A stretch of DNA of 64,000 nt from TMP-86 sp046347195. GTDB taxonomy: Bacteria > Pseudomonadota > Gammaproteobacteria > Steroidobacterales > Steroidobacteraceae. A program made the position numbers and the translations under genes. Below the pieces are notes generated by a model. That model had not been told where the DNA came from. It saw only the letters and a program-made list of their open reading frames with translations, and searched no databases. Where the stretch lies: contig JAXMGQ010000019.1 of NCBI GenBank assembly GCA_046347195.1, positions 1 through 64,000 of the forward strand, given 5' to 3'. Positions 21,952 through 31,003 of the stretch are shown one piece after another. Numbering within the stretch: the first letter of the stretch is position 1; every line of letters begins with the position of its first letter.

Positions 21952-22345
21952 GGAAGCCGCCGGCTACCTCGGCGTCTCGTTCATCGCGCTCGGCGTGGAC
22001 ATGGGCGTGCTCGCGGTGCTGGTACGGATCGCATCGCTCGGCTACCTGCCCGCGGCCTGCATTTCGTTCTGCGTGGGCTTGCTGGTAAGTTACGCGCTTT
22101 CGGTCCTGTGGGTGTTCAAGCATCGCCGCCTCAGCAGAAAGCCCCTGGAGTTCGCCAGCTTCGCGGCCCTGGGAAGCCTCGGCCTCGCCGTGAACGCCAT
22201 CGTCATGTCCCTCGCCGTGCGCATCGGCGGACTGCACTACCTGGTCGCGAAAGGCGTCGCGGCGGTGTGCACCTTCAGCTGCAACTTTCTGGCGCGCCGC
22301 CAGCTCCTGTTCGTGCCACGGGCGCGCGCCACCGCCGATGGCTGA
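21935..22345 (+). CDS. GtrA family flippase-like membrane protein
   Basis: 136 residues with four membrane segments and basic loops, the standard GtrA layout (YLGVSFIALGVDMGVLAVL, then FCVGLLVSYALSVLWVFKHR near 50, and NFLARRQLLF at the end, the conserved GtrA finish). GtrA proteins are thought to flip undecaprenyl-phosphate-linked monosaccharides. It overlaps both the upstream GT-C-like gene and the downstream FAD enzyme gene, so all three are one translational unit. Confidence 0.9.
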   Translation: MRTLAREAAGYLGVSFIALGVDMGVLAVLVRIASLGYLPAACISFCVGLLVSYALSVLWVFKHRRLSRKPLEFASFAALGSLGLAVNAIVMSLAVRIGGLHYLVAKGVAAVCTFSCNFLARRQLLFVPRARATADG

Positions 22346-23927
22346 TCCCCGCAAGGTCGCGGTCATCGCCGGCGCAGGCCCGGCCGGCCTCACCGCGGCC
22401 TACGAACTGATGCGCCGCTCGGATGTGCTGCCGCTGGTATTCGAGGCGGACGCACAGGTCGGCGGCATTTCCAAGACGGTGAATCACCGTGGCAACCGCA
22501 TGGATCTCGGCGGCCACCGGTTCTTCTCGAAATCCGACTGGGTGATGCGCTGGTGGCAGGAGATCCTGCCCGTGCAGAGCGAAGGCGCGGGGGCCCTGCG
22601 GATCAGCTACCAGCAGCAGGCACACGACTTCGTCCCGGAAGACACCGGCCGCACCGATCCAGATGCGGTACTGCTGGTCCGCGAGCGCCTGTCGCGCATC
22701 TTCTACCGGCGTCGGTTCTTCGACTATCCGTTGAAGCTCAACACCGCGACCTTGCGCAACCTCGGCCTGTTCGATGCCCTGCGCATCGGCATGAGCTACG
22801 GCCAGGCACGGCTCATGGCCCGTTCGCCCGAGCGCACGCTCGAGGACTTCCTGATCAACCGCTTCGGTGACCGGCTGTACCGCACCTTCTTCAAGGACTA
22901 CACCGAGAAGGTCTGGGGAGTGCCCTGCGAGGAGATCTCCGCGGAGTGGGGCGCGCAGCGGATCAAGGGGCTGTCGGTGACCAAGGCCATCGCCCATGCG
23001 GTGGCGAGCGCCTTCCGCTCGCCCGCGGACACGGCGCAGAAGCAGGTGGAGACCAGCCTGATCGAACGGTTCCTGTATCCGACATTCGGCCCGGGCCAGA
23101 TGTGGGAGGAAGTCGCGCGCCGCATCCTCTCGCGCGGCGGCCAGGTGGAACTGGGCCAGCGCGTCGTGGGCATCGAGCGCGAGGGCCAGCGCGTGCGGGC
23201 GGTCCGCGTGCGCGATTCGCGGGGGGAGGAACGACGCGTGGCCTGTGACTGGTTCATCTCCACCCTGCCGGTGCGCGACCTTTGCACGATGCTCGCGCCG
23301 GAGGACCCCGACACGCTTCGCATCGCAACGGCCCTGCCGTACCGCGATTTCATGACCGCGGGACTGCTGCTCAAGCGCATGCGCTTCGCGCCCGATGCCC
23401 GCACGCGCGTGGCCGCGAACGGCATGCCGCCGGACAACTGGATCTACATCCAGGAGCCCGATGTGAAGATCGGCCGTCTGCAGGTATTCAACAACTGGAG
23501 CCCGGCGATGGTCGCGGACCCGGCGACGATCTGGCTGGGGCTCGAATACTTCTGCCGGGAAGGCGATGAGCTGTGGTCGATGCGCGATGGCGCCTTCCTC
23601 GACTTCGCCGCCGCCGAACTCGAGAAGATGGGGATGATCCACCGGCAGGACGTGCTGGATGGCACCGTGATCCGCGTGCCCAAGGCCTATCCCGCGTACT
23701 TCGGCGAGTACCGTCGGTTCGCGCAGCTGCGCGAGTATCTCGACCGCTTCCCCAACCTCTTCCCGGTGGGGCGCAACGGCATGCACCGGTACAACAACCA
23801 GGATCATTCGATGCTGGCCGCCGACGGGGCGGTCAGCGCCATCGTGGAAGGCCGCGAGGACAAGTCCGCCATCTGGCGGATCAATGCCGAAGAGGACTAC
23901 CACGAGGAGATCGGCAAGGCCGCCTGA
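22338..23927 (+). CDS. FAD/NAD(P)-dependent oxidoreductase, UDP-galactopyranose mutase/amine-oxidase-like
   Basis: 529 residues with an N-terminal dinucleotide site (VIAGAGPAGLTAAYELM, residues 9-25) and the flavin-protein signature MDLGGHRFFSKSD near 55. FFKDYTEKVWGVPCEEI near 180 is characteristic of the protoporphyrinogen-oxidase-like/UDP-galactopyranose-mutase-like group found in polysaccharide loci. The C-terminal NQDHSMLAADGAV closes the FAD site. The reaction is unknown; a sugar-ring or lipid-carrier modification fits the context. Last gene before pilA, followed by a hairpin with a T-run. Confidence 0.85.
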   Translation: MADPRKVAVIAGAGPAGLTAAYELMRRSDVLPLVFEADAQVGGISKTVNHRGNRMDLGGHRFFSKSDWVMRWWQEILPVQSEGAGALRISYQQQAHDFVPEDTGRTDPDAVLLVRERLSRIFYRRRFFDYPLKLNTATLRNLGLFDALRIGMSYGQARLMARSPERTLEDFLINRFGDRLYRTFFKDYTEKVWGVPCEEISAEWGAQRIKGLSVTKAIAHAVASAFRSPADTAQKQVETSLIERFLYPTFGPGQMWEEVARRILSRGGQVELGQRVVGIEREGQRVRAVRVRDSRGEERRVACDWFISTLPVRDLCTMLAPEDPDTLRIATALPYRDFMTAGLLLKRMRFAPDARTRVAANGMPPDNWIYIQEPDVKIGRLQVFNNWSPAMVADPATIWLGLEYFCREGDELWSMRDGAFLDFAAAELEKMGMIHRQDVLDGTVIRVPKAYPAYFGEYRRFAQLREYLDRFPNLFPVGRNGMHRYNNQDHSMLAADGAVSAIVEGREDKSAIWRINAEEDYHEEIGKAA

Positions 23928-23934
23928 GGGACAC

Positions 23935-23977
23935 CGCCCGAAGGACGACGGCCTGTCCGCTCCGGGCGACAATTTTT
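23935..23977 (+). terminator. probable intrinsic terminator after the sugar island
   Basis: Outer stem CGCCCG (23935-23940) pairs with CGGGCG (23963-23968), an inner GGAC pairs with GTCC (23955-23958), and a TTTTT run follows at 23973-23977. It would separate the oxidoreductase transcript from pilA. Confidence 0.5.
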
Positions 23978-23990
23978 GTCACCTTGTGAC
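23968..23990. promoter_or_regulatory. overlapping palindromes upstream of pilA, possible PilR site
   Basis: GACA-N5-TGTC (23968-23980) overlaps GTCAC-N3-GTGAC (23978-23990). Another TGTC lies at about 24031. PilR sites described in other bacteria contain TGTC half-sites, and these sit roughly 115-135 bases upstream of the sigma54 promoter, within enhancer distance. Binding is an inference. The GACA half also forms the end of the terminator hairpin above. Confidence 0.35.
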
Positions 23991-24101
23991 CTCGCCGGTC
24001 CGGACCTGCCCTCGATCGACGACGCGGCTATGTCAAATCAGCACACCGCGACGCCCTGAAAACCTTTGTGAATCATGTGGTTGAGGGGTTCCTGCCGAGG
24101 G

Positions 24102-24116
24102 TGGCACGCAGCTTGC
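24102..24116 (+). promoter_or_regulatory. sigma54 promoter of pilA
   Basis: TGGCAC (24102-24107), five bases, TTGC (24113-24116) match the -24/-12 consensus at all invariant positions, including the GG and GC pairs. The expected transcript start is near 24127, leaving a leader of about 55 bases before the first pilA. With PilS/PilR in the same window this gives a complete regulatory circuit. Confidence 0.9.
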
Positions 24117-24182
24117 TCATACCAGGGCACGGGCGAACAGCCGTTGTCGATATCCCACAGATTTTTCTCAAGGAGTGATTAC

Positions 24183-24689
24183 ATGCTGAAGCAAGTCCAG
24201 AAGGGTTTCACCCTGATCGAATTGATGATCGTCGTTGCGATCATCGGCATCCTGGCGGCCATCGCCATTCCTGCCTACCAGGACTACACGATCCGCGGCC
24301 AGGTGGCCGAAGGTCTGACCCTGGCGGCGCAGGCCAAGGCTGCCGTCTCCGAGACGTTCGCGAACACCGGTGCCGCCCCTGCCACCCGTACGGCCGCCGG
24401 CATGTCGCCGAACGCCACGGATACCAACGGCAACTACGTGTCCAGTCTCGGCGTCGCCAATGGCGTCATCACGATCACCTACAGCAGCGCCACCCCGCAG
24501 CGTGCAAACGCTGTGATCAACGGCCTGACCGTGACGTTGGTGCCCTACCTGTCCGCTGACAACAGCGTGTCGTGGAAGTGCCGCGTGGTGGGTTCGACCG
24601 CCTCGCCGACCAGCACCATCATGAGCGGTGCGACGAACTCGGTGGGTACGCTGCCGGCCAAGTACGCGCCGTCCGAGTGCCGCGCGTAA
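24183..24689 (+). CDS. pilA: type IV major pilin PilA, copy 1
   Basis: Precursor of the type IV pilus subunit. The short leader MLKQVQKG ends at the PilD cleavage site, giving a mature N-terminal Phe with Glu at position 5 (FTLIELMIVVAIIGILAAIA). The hydrophobic helix is followed by a globular head with two Cys near the C-terminus (SWKCRV and PSECRA) that would form the D-loop disulfide. 168 residues. AAGGAG (24170-24175) precedes the ATG. It lies directly behind the sigma54 promoter and ends in a strong terminator. Confidence 0.97.
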   Translation: MLKQVQKGFTLIELMIVVAIIGILAAIAIPAYQDYTIRGQVAEGLTLAAQAKAAVSETFANTGAAPATRTAAGMSPNATDTNGNYVSSLGVANGVITITYSSATPQRANAVINGLTVTLVPYLSADNSVSWKCRVVGSTASPTSTIMSGATNSVGTLPAKYAPSECRA

Positions 24690-24715
24690 GACGAGTTCTG
24701 CCTTCACAGGTGGAT

Positions 24716-24746
24716 AAGGACCCCTCCCTCGCGGAGGGGTCCTTTT
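24716..24746 (+). terminator. intrinsic terminator after pilA copy 1
   Basis: A 12-bp perfect stem (24716-24727 with 24733-24744), a 5-base loop and a run of T form a strong Rho-independent terminator 27 bases after the stop codon. Some read-through would be needed to express copy 2 from the same promoter. Confidence 0.85.
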
Positions 24747-24822
24747 AAGGAAAGCCTGAGTTTCACGAAAGCCGCGTCAAGACGCGCGGAAGTTTCCAAG
24801 AAAAACACTGTCAGGAGCACGT

Positions 24823-25329
24823 ATGCCCAAACAGATACAGAAAGGTTTCACCCTCATCGAATTGATGATCGTGGTGGCGATCATCGGCATCCTCGCCGCC
24901 ATCGCCATCCCCGCCTACCAGGACTACACGATCCGCGGCCAGGTGGCCGAAGGACTCACCCTGGCGGCGCAGGCCAAGGCTGCCGTCTCCGAAACGTTCG
25001 CGAACACCGGTGCCGCCCCGGCCACCCGTACGGCTGCCGGCATGTCGCCGAACGCCACGGATACCAACGGCAACTACGTGTCCGGTCTCGGCGTCGCCAA
25101 CGGCGTCATCACGGTGACGTACAGCAGCACCTCGCCGCAGCGCGCCAACGCCGCGATCACCGGCCTGACGGTGACGCTGGTGCCCTACCTCAGCGCCGAT
25201 CGCAGCGTGTCGTGGAAGTGCCGCGTGACCGGTTCGACCGCCTCACCGACCAGCACCATCATGAGCGGTGCGACGAACTCGGTGGGCTCGCTGCCGGCCA
25301 AGTACGCGCCGTCCGAGTGCCGCGCCTGA
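24823..25329 (+). CDS. pilA: type IV major pilin PilA, copy 2
   Basis: Near-identical paralogue of copy 1: same length (168 residues), same leader length and cleavage site (MPKQIQKG before FTLIEL), same Cys positions. I count 11 differing residues, mostly in the last two thirds (for example Asn to Arg and Val to Thr around the first Cys). AGGAG (24813-24817) gives a good ribosome site. No -24/-12 promoter is visible in the 133-base gap before it, unlike copy 1. Which copy is the main pilin cannot be told from sequence. Confidence 0.96.
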   Translation: MPKQIQKGFTLIELMIVVAIIGILAAIAIPAYQDYTIRGQVAEGLTLAAQAKAAVSETFANTGAAPATRTAAGMSPNATDTNGNYVSGLGVANGVITVTYSSTSPQRANAAITGLTVTLVPYLSADRSVSWKCRVTGSTASPTSTIMSGATNSVGSLPAKYAPSECRA

Positions 25330-25378
25330 AGATGACGTTTGCCTTGCGGCGGTGCGCGCCGCGGGGCCTGCAAGCCCG

Positions 25379-25407
25379 AAAAGCCCCTCCCCGCGGAGGG
25401 GCTTTTT
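25379..25407 (+). terminator. intrinsic terminator after pilA copy 2
   Basis: Stem 25379-25390 with 25395-25406, CCGC loop, and a TTTTT run. Its A-rich upstream arm and T-rich downstream arm could make it act in both directions. The stem core resembles that behind copy 1. Confidence 0.85.
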
Positions 25408-25505
25408 GCTGGGTGCGCGACCGCGTTTCGGATGAGGCCAATTGAGAAGGCAATCACGCAGAATCGCCCCCCGATTGTGCGACCATCTCGTGACATATTT
25501 GCCCA

Positions 25506-25533
25506 TTGTCGGTGAGACGCGCAGTAGTACACT
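25506..25533 (+). promoter_or_regulatory. candidate sigma70 promoter of pilB
   Basis: TTGTCG (25506-25511), 16 bases, TACACT (25528-25533). Each hexamer matches consensus at four of six positions. It would start transcription about 30 bases before pilB, separating the pilBCD unit from the sigma54-driven pilins. Confidence 0.45.
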
Positions 25534-25568
25534 AAGCCGGATGGATCCGCGAGTTAACCTGTAAGTAC

Positions 25569-27314
25569 ATGAATGACAACGCTTTAGCGACGGTTGCCGG
25601 CGCAGGCCGGGTTGCGCTGGGGGGTCTGGCGCAAAGACTCGTTCAGGATGGCCTGATCGAGGAAATCACCATGCAGGATGCCATCGCGCGCGCCAAGGAA
25701 AAGCGCACCGGGCTCGTGACCTTCCTGGTCACGAACAACATGGCCAGCGCCCGCGACATTGCCATTTCCGCCTCCAACGAGTTCGGCGTACCGCTCCTCG
25801 ACCTCGACGCCGCCGCGGTGGACATGGACGCCGTGCGCGTGGTGAGCGACAAGCTGCTGCAGAAGCACCGCGTCCTGCCGCTGCTGAAGCGCGGCAAGCG
25901 CCTGTTCCTCGCCGTTTCCGATCCGACCAACCTGCATGCCCTGGACGAGATCCGCTTCCAGACCTCGATGAGCATCGAGTTCGTGGTGGTGGAGGACGAC
26001 AAGCTGCAGACGGCCGTCGGCAAGGCCATCGAGCAGGTCGATGTGGCCATGCCGAACCTGGTCGACGAGGATTTCGACCTCGAGAACCTCGAGGTCACCG
26101 GCGGCGACGAGGAAGCCGACGCCGAGTCCCTCGGCCGCGACGATGTCGAAGACGCGCCCATCGTGCGCTTCGTCAACAAGATCCTGCTCGATGCCATCAA
26201 GAAGGGCGCCTCCGACATCCACTTCGAGCCGTACGAGAAATATTTCCGCATCCGCACGCGACTCGACGGCGTGCTGAAGGAAGTGGCGCTGCCGCCCTCG
26301 CAACTCGCCGTGAAGATCATCGCGCGCCTGAAGGTCATGTCGCGCCTCGACATCGCCGAGCGGCGCGTGCCGCAGGACGGCCGCATCAAGATGCGGCTGT
26401 CGAAGAACCGCGCCATCGACTTCCGTGTCAGCACCTGCCCGACGCTGTTCGGCGAGAAGGTGGTGGCGCGTATCCTCGACCCCTCGAGCGCCATGCTCGG
26501 CATCGATGCGCTGGGCTACGAGTCCTTCCAGCGCGACCTGTACATGAAGACCCTGGCCAAGCCCCAGGGCATGATCCTCGTCACCGGCCCCACGGGCTCG
26601 GGCAAGACGGTGTCGCTGTACACCGGCCTCAACATCCTGAACACCGAGGACTGCAACATCTCCACCGCCGAGGATCCGGCGGAAATCAACCTGCCCGGCA
26701 TCAACCAGGTGAACGTCAACCCCAAGGTTGGCCTGACCTTCGCCGCCGCGCTGCGCGCCTTCCTGCGCCAGGACCCGGACGTCATCATGGTGGGAGAAAT
26801 CCGCGACCTCGAGACGGCGGAGATCGCCATCAAGGCCGCACAGACCGGCCACCTCGTGCTCTCCACGCTCCACACCAACGATGCGCCGCAGACCCTCACG
26901 CGCCTGGTCGACATGGGCGTCAAGCCCTACGCCATCGCCACCTCGGTGAGCCTGATCATCGCACAACGCCTGGCGCGCAAGCTCTGCTCGAACTGCAAGA
27001 CGCCGGTGGACATCCCGGCCGAGGCGCTGTTGAAGGAAGGCTTCGAGCAGGCCGATGTCGAGGCCGGCATCCGCGTGTACCGCGCGGTGGGCTGCGGGCA
27101 GTGCAACGACGGCTACAAGGGCCGCTGCGGCATCTACCAGGTGCTCCCCGTCACCGAGACCATCGGCCGGATCATCATGGAAGGTGGCGGCGCGATCCAG
27201 ATCGCCGACCAGGCCGCGAAAGACGGCGTCTGGAACCTGCGGCGTTCGGGCCTGCAGAAGGTCAAGGACGGCCTCACCAGCCTCGAAGAAGTCAACAACG
27301 TCACCGTGGACTGA
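25569..27314 (+). CDS. pilB: type IV pilus extension ATPase PilB
   Basis: Hexameric cytoplasmic ATPase that powers pilin addition. The 581-residue protein has an N-terminal GspE/MshEN-type domain (about 15-160) and the secretion ATPase core: Walker A GPTGSGKTVSLY near 345, Asp-box, Walker B and the His-box LSTLHTNDAPQTL near 435. A four-Cys zinc motif (CSNCK...CGQC) sits near 475-515. The upstream MshEN-like region can bind cyclic-di-GMP in some PilB proteins; whether this one does is not evident. pilC follows after 16 bases. Confidence 0.97.
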   Translation: MNDNALATVAGAGRVALGGLAQRLVQDGLIEEITMQDAIARAKEKRTGLVTFLVTNNMASARDIAISASNEFGVPLLDLDAAAVDMDAVRVVSDKLLQKHRVLPLLKRGKRLFLAVSDPTNLHALDEIRFQTSMSIEFVVVEDDKLQTAVGKAIEQVDVAMPNLVDEDFDLENLEVTGGDEEADAESLGRDDVEDAPIVRFVNKILLDAIKKGASDIHFEPYEKYFRIRTRLDGVLKEVALPPSQLAVKIIARLKVMSRLDIAERRVPQDGRIKMRLSKNRAIDFRVSTCPTLFGEKVVARILDPSSAMLGIDALGYESFQRDLYMKTLAKPQGMILVTGPTGSGKTVSLYTGLNILNTEDCNISTAEDPAEINLPGINQVNVNPKVGLTFAAALRAFLRQDPDVIMVGEIRDLETAEIAIKAAQTGHLVLSTLHTNDAPQTLTRLVDMGVKPYAIATSVSLIIAQRLARKLCSNCKTPVDIPAEALLKEGFEQADVEAGIRVYRAVGCGQCNDGYKGRCGIYQVLPVTETIGRIIMEGGGAIQIADQAAKDGVWNLRRSGLQKVKDGLTSLEEVNNVTVD

Positions 27315-27330
27315 AACGGAAAGGTTGAAC

Positions 27331-28557
27331 ATGGCAGTTTCCTCGGCAACCGCGACCAAGAAAGACATCCAGTTCCTCTGGGAGGGCACGGATCGGCGCG
27401 GCAAGAAGGTGCGCGGCAAGGCGCTCGCGACCAATGAAGCGGCGCTGCGCGCAGACCTCCGGCGCCAGGGTGTCGCGGCCACCCGCGTCAAGACCCAGAG
27501 CAACACCTTCAAGGGTGGCGGCAAGGTCAACCCGGGCGACATCGCCGTGTTCGCGCGCCAGCTCGCCACCATGCTCACCTCCGGCATTCCGCTGGTGCAG
27601 GCTTTCGAGATCATCGGCAACGGCAACGAGAAGCCTTCGATGCAGAAGCTGATCCTCGACATCAAGGCCAGCGTGGAGGGCGGCTCCACGCTGCACGAGT
27701 CGCTCGCCAAGCATCCCTTGTATTTCGACGACCTGTTCGTGAACCTGGTCGAGGCCGGTGAACAGGCCGGTGCGCTCGAGACCCTGCTCGACAAGATCGC
27801 CACCTACAAGGAAAAGACCGAGGCGCTGAAGAAGAAGATCAAGAAGGCGCTGTTCTACCCGACCGCGGTGCTGTTCGTCGCCATCATCGTCACCATCATC
27901 CTGCTCATCTTCGTGATCCCGCAGTTCGAGAGCCTGTTCAAGGGGTTCGGCGCCGACCTGCCCGCGTTCACGCAGATGGTCATCAACATGTCGCGCTTCA
28001 TGCAGCACAACGGCCTGTTCGTGGCGGCCGTGGTGGGCGGTGGCATCTACGGCTTCCTCTACTTCAAGAAGCGCTCCAAGAACATGCAGCGCACGCTGGA
28101 CCGGATGATGCTCAAGTTCCCGATCATCGGCCCCATCCTCGTGAAGGCAGCCATCGCGCGCTTCGCCCGCACGCTGTCCACCATGTTCGCCGCCGGCGTG
28201 CCGCTGGTGGAGGCCATGGAGTCCGTGGCCGGCGCCACGGGCAACATCGTGTACGAGGAAGCCACCCTGCGCATGAAGGACGAGGTGGCCACCGGCCAGC
28301 GTCTGCAGCGCGCCATGGAGAACACCGGGCTGTTCCCGAACATGGTGGTGCAGATGATCGCCGTCGGCGAGGAATCCGGTTCGCTGGACTCCATGTCCGC
28401 CAAGGTCGCCGACTTCTACGAGGCGGAAGTGGACAACGCCGTGGATGCGATGTCGAGCCTCCTCGAGCCGCTGATCATGGCGGTGCTCGGCGTGCTGGTG
28501 GGCGGCATGGTCATCGCCATGTACCTGCCCATCTTCAAGCTCGGCGCCGCCATCTGA
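27331..28557 (+). CDS. pilC: type IV pilus inner-membrane platform protein PilC
   Basis: Couples PilB to pilin insertion at the inner membrane. The chosen ATG (27331) follows an AAGG site and gives 408 residues, the normal length; the frame is open upstream only because it runs inside pilB. Two GspF domains are visible (FARQLATMLTSGIPLVQAFEI near 75 and FARTLSTMFAAGVPLVEAME near 277) with three membrane segments near 180, 230 and 380. It ends LPIFKLGAAI, typical of the family. Confidence 0.96.
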   Translation: MAVSSATATKKDIQFLWEGTDRRGKKVRGKALATNEAALRADLRRQGVAATRVKTQSNTFKGGGKVNPGDIAVFARQLATMLTSGIPLVQAFEIIGNGNEKPSMQKLILDIKASVEGGSTLHESLAKHPLYFDDLFVNLVEAGEQAGALETLLDKIATYKEKTEALKKKIKKALFYPTAVLFVAIIVTIILLIFVIPQFESLFKGFGADLPAFTQMVINMSRFMQHNGLFVAAVVGGGIYGFLYFKKRSKNMQRTLDRMMLKFPIIGPILVKAAIARFARTLSTMFAAGVPLVEAMESVAGATGNIVYEEATLRMKDEVATGQRLQRAMENTGLFPNMVVQMIAVGEESGSLDSMSAKVADFYEAEVDNAVDAMSSLLEPLIMAVLGVLVGGMVIAMYLPIFKLGAAI

Positions 28558-28606
28558 GGCGGCGCGGCTCCGGCAGGGGGGCCGCCACCGCGCGGGACGC
28601 AAGGGC

Positions 28607-29518
28607 ATGCTCAACGACATCGCGGCCTTGTATGCAGGCAACCTGGCCCTGTTCTCCGGCAGCGTGTTCCTGCTCTCGCTGCTGATCGGCAGCTTCCTGA
28701 ACGTCGTCATCTACCGCATCCCCGTGATGCTCGATCGCGAGTGGCGGGCGCAGGCCGCGGCGCTGGACTCGGCGGACGGCGCCGCGCCGGTGGTTGCAGC
28801 CGAAGCGTTCAACCTGCTGGTGCCCCGCTCGGCATGCCCGGCCTGCCGCGCACCGATCGGCGCGTGGCAGAACGTGCCCGTGGTGAGCTGGCTCCTGCTG
28901 CGAGGCCGGTGTGCGGCCTGCAAGGCACGCATCTCGCCGCGCTATCCCATCGTCGAGGCCCTCACGGCGATCCTCTCGGCGTGGGTGGCCTGCCACTTCG
29001 AGTTCGGCTGGCCCGCCGCGTGCGCGCTGCTCGTCACCTGGACGCTGATCGCGCTCACCGGCATCGACATCGACCACCAGCTCCTGCCCGACAACATCAC
29101 CCTGCCGCTGATGTGGGCAGGCCTGCTCGCCGCGGTGCTGATCGGACCGCAGTCCGGTGCGGCCCTTCCCGTCGCGCCCACCACCGCCATCGTGGGCGCG
29201 GCCGCGGGTTACCTGAGCCTGTGGCTGGTGTTCCACACCTTCCGGCTGCTGACCAGCAAGGAAGGCATGGGCTACGGCGACTTCAAGCTGTTCGCCGCGC
29301 TGGGAGCCTGGCTGGGATGGAAGGCGCTGCCGCTGATCATCCTGCTCTCCGCCGCCACCGGGGCGGTGGTCGGCATCGCGCTGATCCTGTTCAAGGGCCG
29401 CGATCGCGCCCAGCCCATGCCCTTCGGGCCCTACCTTGCCGCCGCCGGCTGGCTCGCGATGATGTACGGCGACTCGATCATCAGCGGCTACCTGCGCGTC
29501 TCGGGACTCGCCCGCTAG
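28607..29518 (+). CDS. pilD: prepilin peptidase / N-methyltransferase PilD
   Basis: Membrane aspartic protease that removes the pilin leader and methylates the new N-terminal Phe. The 303-residue protein has about eight membrane segments. Catalytic aspartates lie in LTGIDIDHQLLPD and GYGDFKLF. The N-terminal cytoplasmic loop contains the CPAC...CAAC zinc motif of the methyltransferase part (GSFLNVVIYRIP precedes it), so both activities should be present. Co-oriented with pilBC and followed 4 bases later by coaE. Confidence 0.97.
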   Translation: MLNDIAALYAGNLALFSGSVFLLSLLIGSFLNVVIYRIPVMLDREWRAQAAALDSADGAAPVVAAEAFNLLVPRSACPACRAPIGAWQNVPVVSWLLLRGRCAACKARISPRYPIVEALTAILSAWVACHFEFGWPAACALLVTWTLIALTGIDIDHQLLPDNITLPLMWAGLLAAVLIGPQSGAALPVAPTTAIVGAAAGYLSLWLVFHTFRLLTSKEGMGYGDFKLFAALGAWLGWKALPLIILLSAATGAVVGIALILFKGRDRAQPMPFGPYLAAAGWLAMMYGDSIISGYLRVSGLAR

Positions 29519-29522
29519 CCCC

Positions 29523-30176
<654 letters not shown>

Positions 30177-30180
30177 GCGG

Positions 30181-30987
30181 ATGAGCTTCAACATCGAAGC
30201 CAGCCCCGAAGGGTTGGCCGAGCTCCTGCCCATTGCCTACGAGCAGCCGCTGAACGAGCGTATGCGCACGTTCCTGCGGCTGGAGTTCCTCTACACGCAG
30301 GCCAGCTTCCATGCCGAGTCGGACAATCCCTGGAGCACCCGCGCCGCGGTGGCGAGCCTGCTGGAGATCCTGGCGATCACCGCCCGAGGCGATGCGCGCA
30401 ATGACGTGTTGAAGGAACTCGAGCGGCAATCGGCCATGCTCAAGGAATTCCAGACGCGCCCTGGCGTGGACGCCGGACGGCTGCGCTCGCTCCTGTCGAA
30501 CATCAACCGGCTGCGCAGCGACCTCAACAGCGCCGGCGGCAACTTCATGGCGCCGCTGCGGGACTGTGAGTTCCTCAGCGCCATCAAGCACCGCAGCGCC
30601 ATTCCCGGCGGGACCTGCGACTTCGACCTGCCGGACTATTCCTACTGGCTGCACCGCCCGGCCGAGGTCCGCGCGGCGGAATTCAGCACCTGGATGACCA
30701 CCATCCGGCCGCTGTGCGATGCCATCGCGGAGCTGTTGTGGCTGACTCGCGAGAATGCCCGGCCCAAGCAGGAGAAGGCAGTCGGCGGGGTGTACCAGAT
30801 CCAGTTCGACAAGGAAAATCCCTGCCAGCTGGTGCGCATCACGCTCGATCCGGACAGCGACCTGTTCCCGGAGATCAGCGGCAGCCAGCACCGCTGCACG
30901 GTACGCTTCCTGCGATGGTCGGGCACGCATCAGCGGCCCATCCATGTCGAATCCGACGTTCCGTTCGTGCTGACATGCTGCGCGTGA
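30181..30987 (+). CDS. zapD: cell division protein ZapD
   Basis: Cytoplasmic FtsZ-bundling factor (DUF1342) that stabilises the Z-ring. 268 residues from the ATG at 30181 (MSFNIEASPE...); an in-frame ATG further upstream overlaps coaE and gives no extra similarity. Typical stretches are YEQPLNERMRTFLRLEFL near 20, the central PGGTCDFDLPDYSYWL and the end PFVLTCCA. A helical N-terminal half and a beta-rich C-terminal half are expected. Confidence 0.95.
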   Translation: MSFNIEASPEGLAELLPIAYEQPLNERMRTFLRLEFLYTQASFHAESDNPWSTRAAVASLLEILAITARGDARNDVLKELERQSAMLKEFQTRPGVDAGRLRSLLSNINRLRSDLNSAGGNFMAPLRDCEFLSAIKHRSAIPGGTCDFDLPDYSYWLHRPAEVRAAEFSTWMTTIRPLCDAIAELLWLTRENARPKQEKAVGGVYQIQFDKENPCQLVRITLDPDSDLFPEISGSQHRCTVRFLRWSGTHQRPIHVESDVPFVLTCCA

Positions 30988-31003
30988 CGCTGGGCGGCGC
31001 GCG

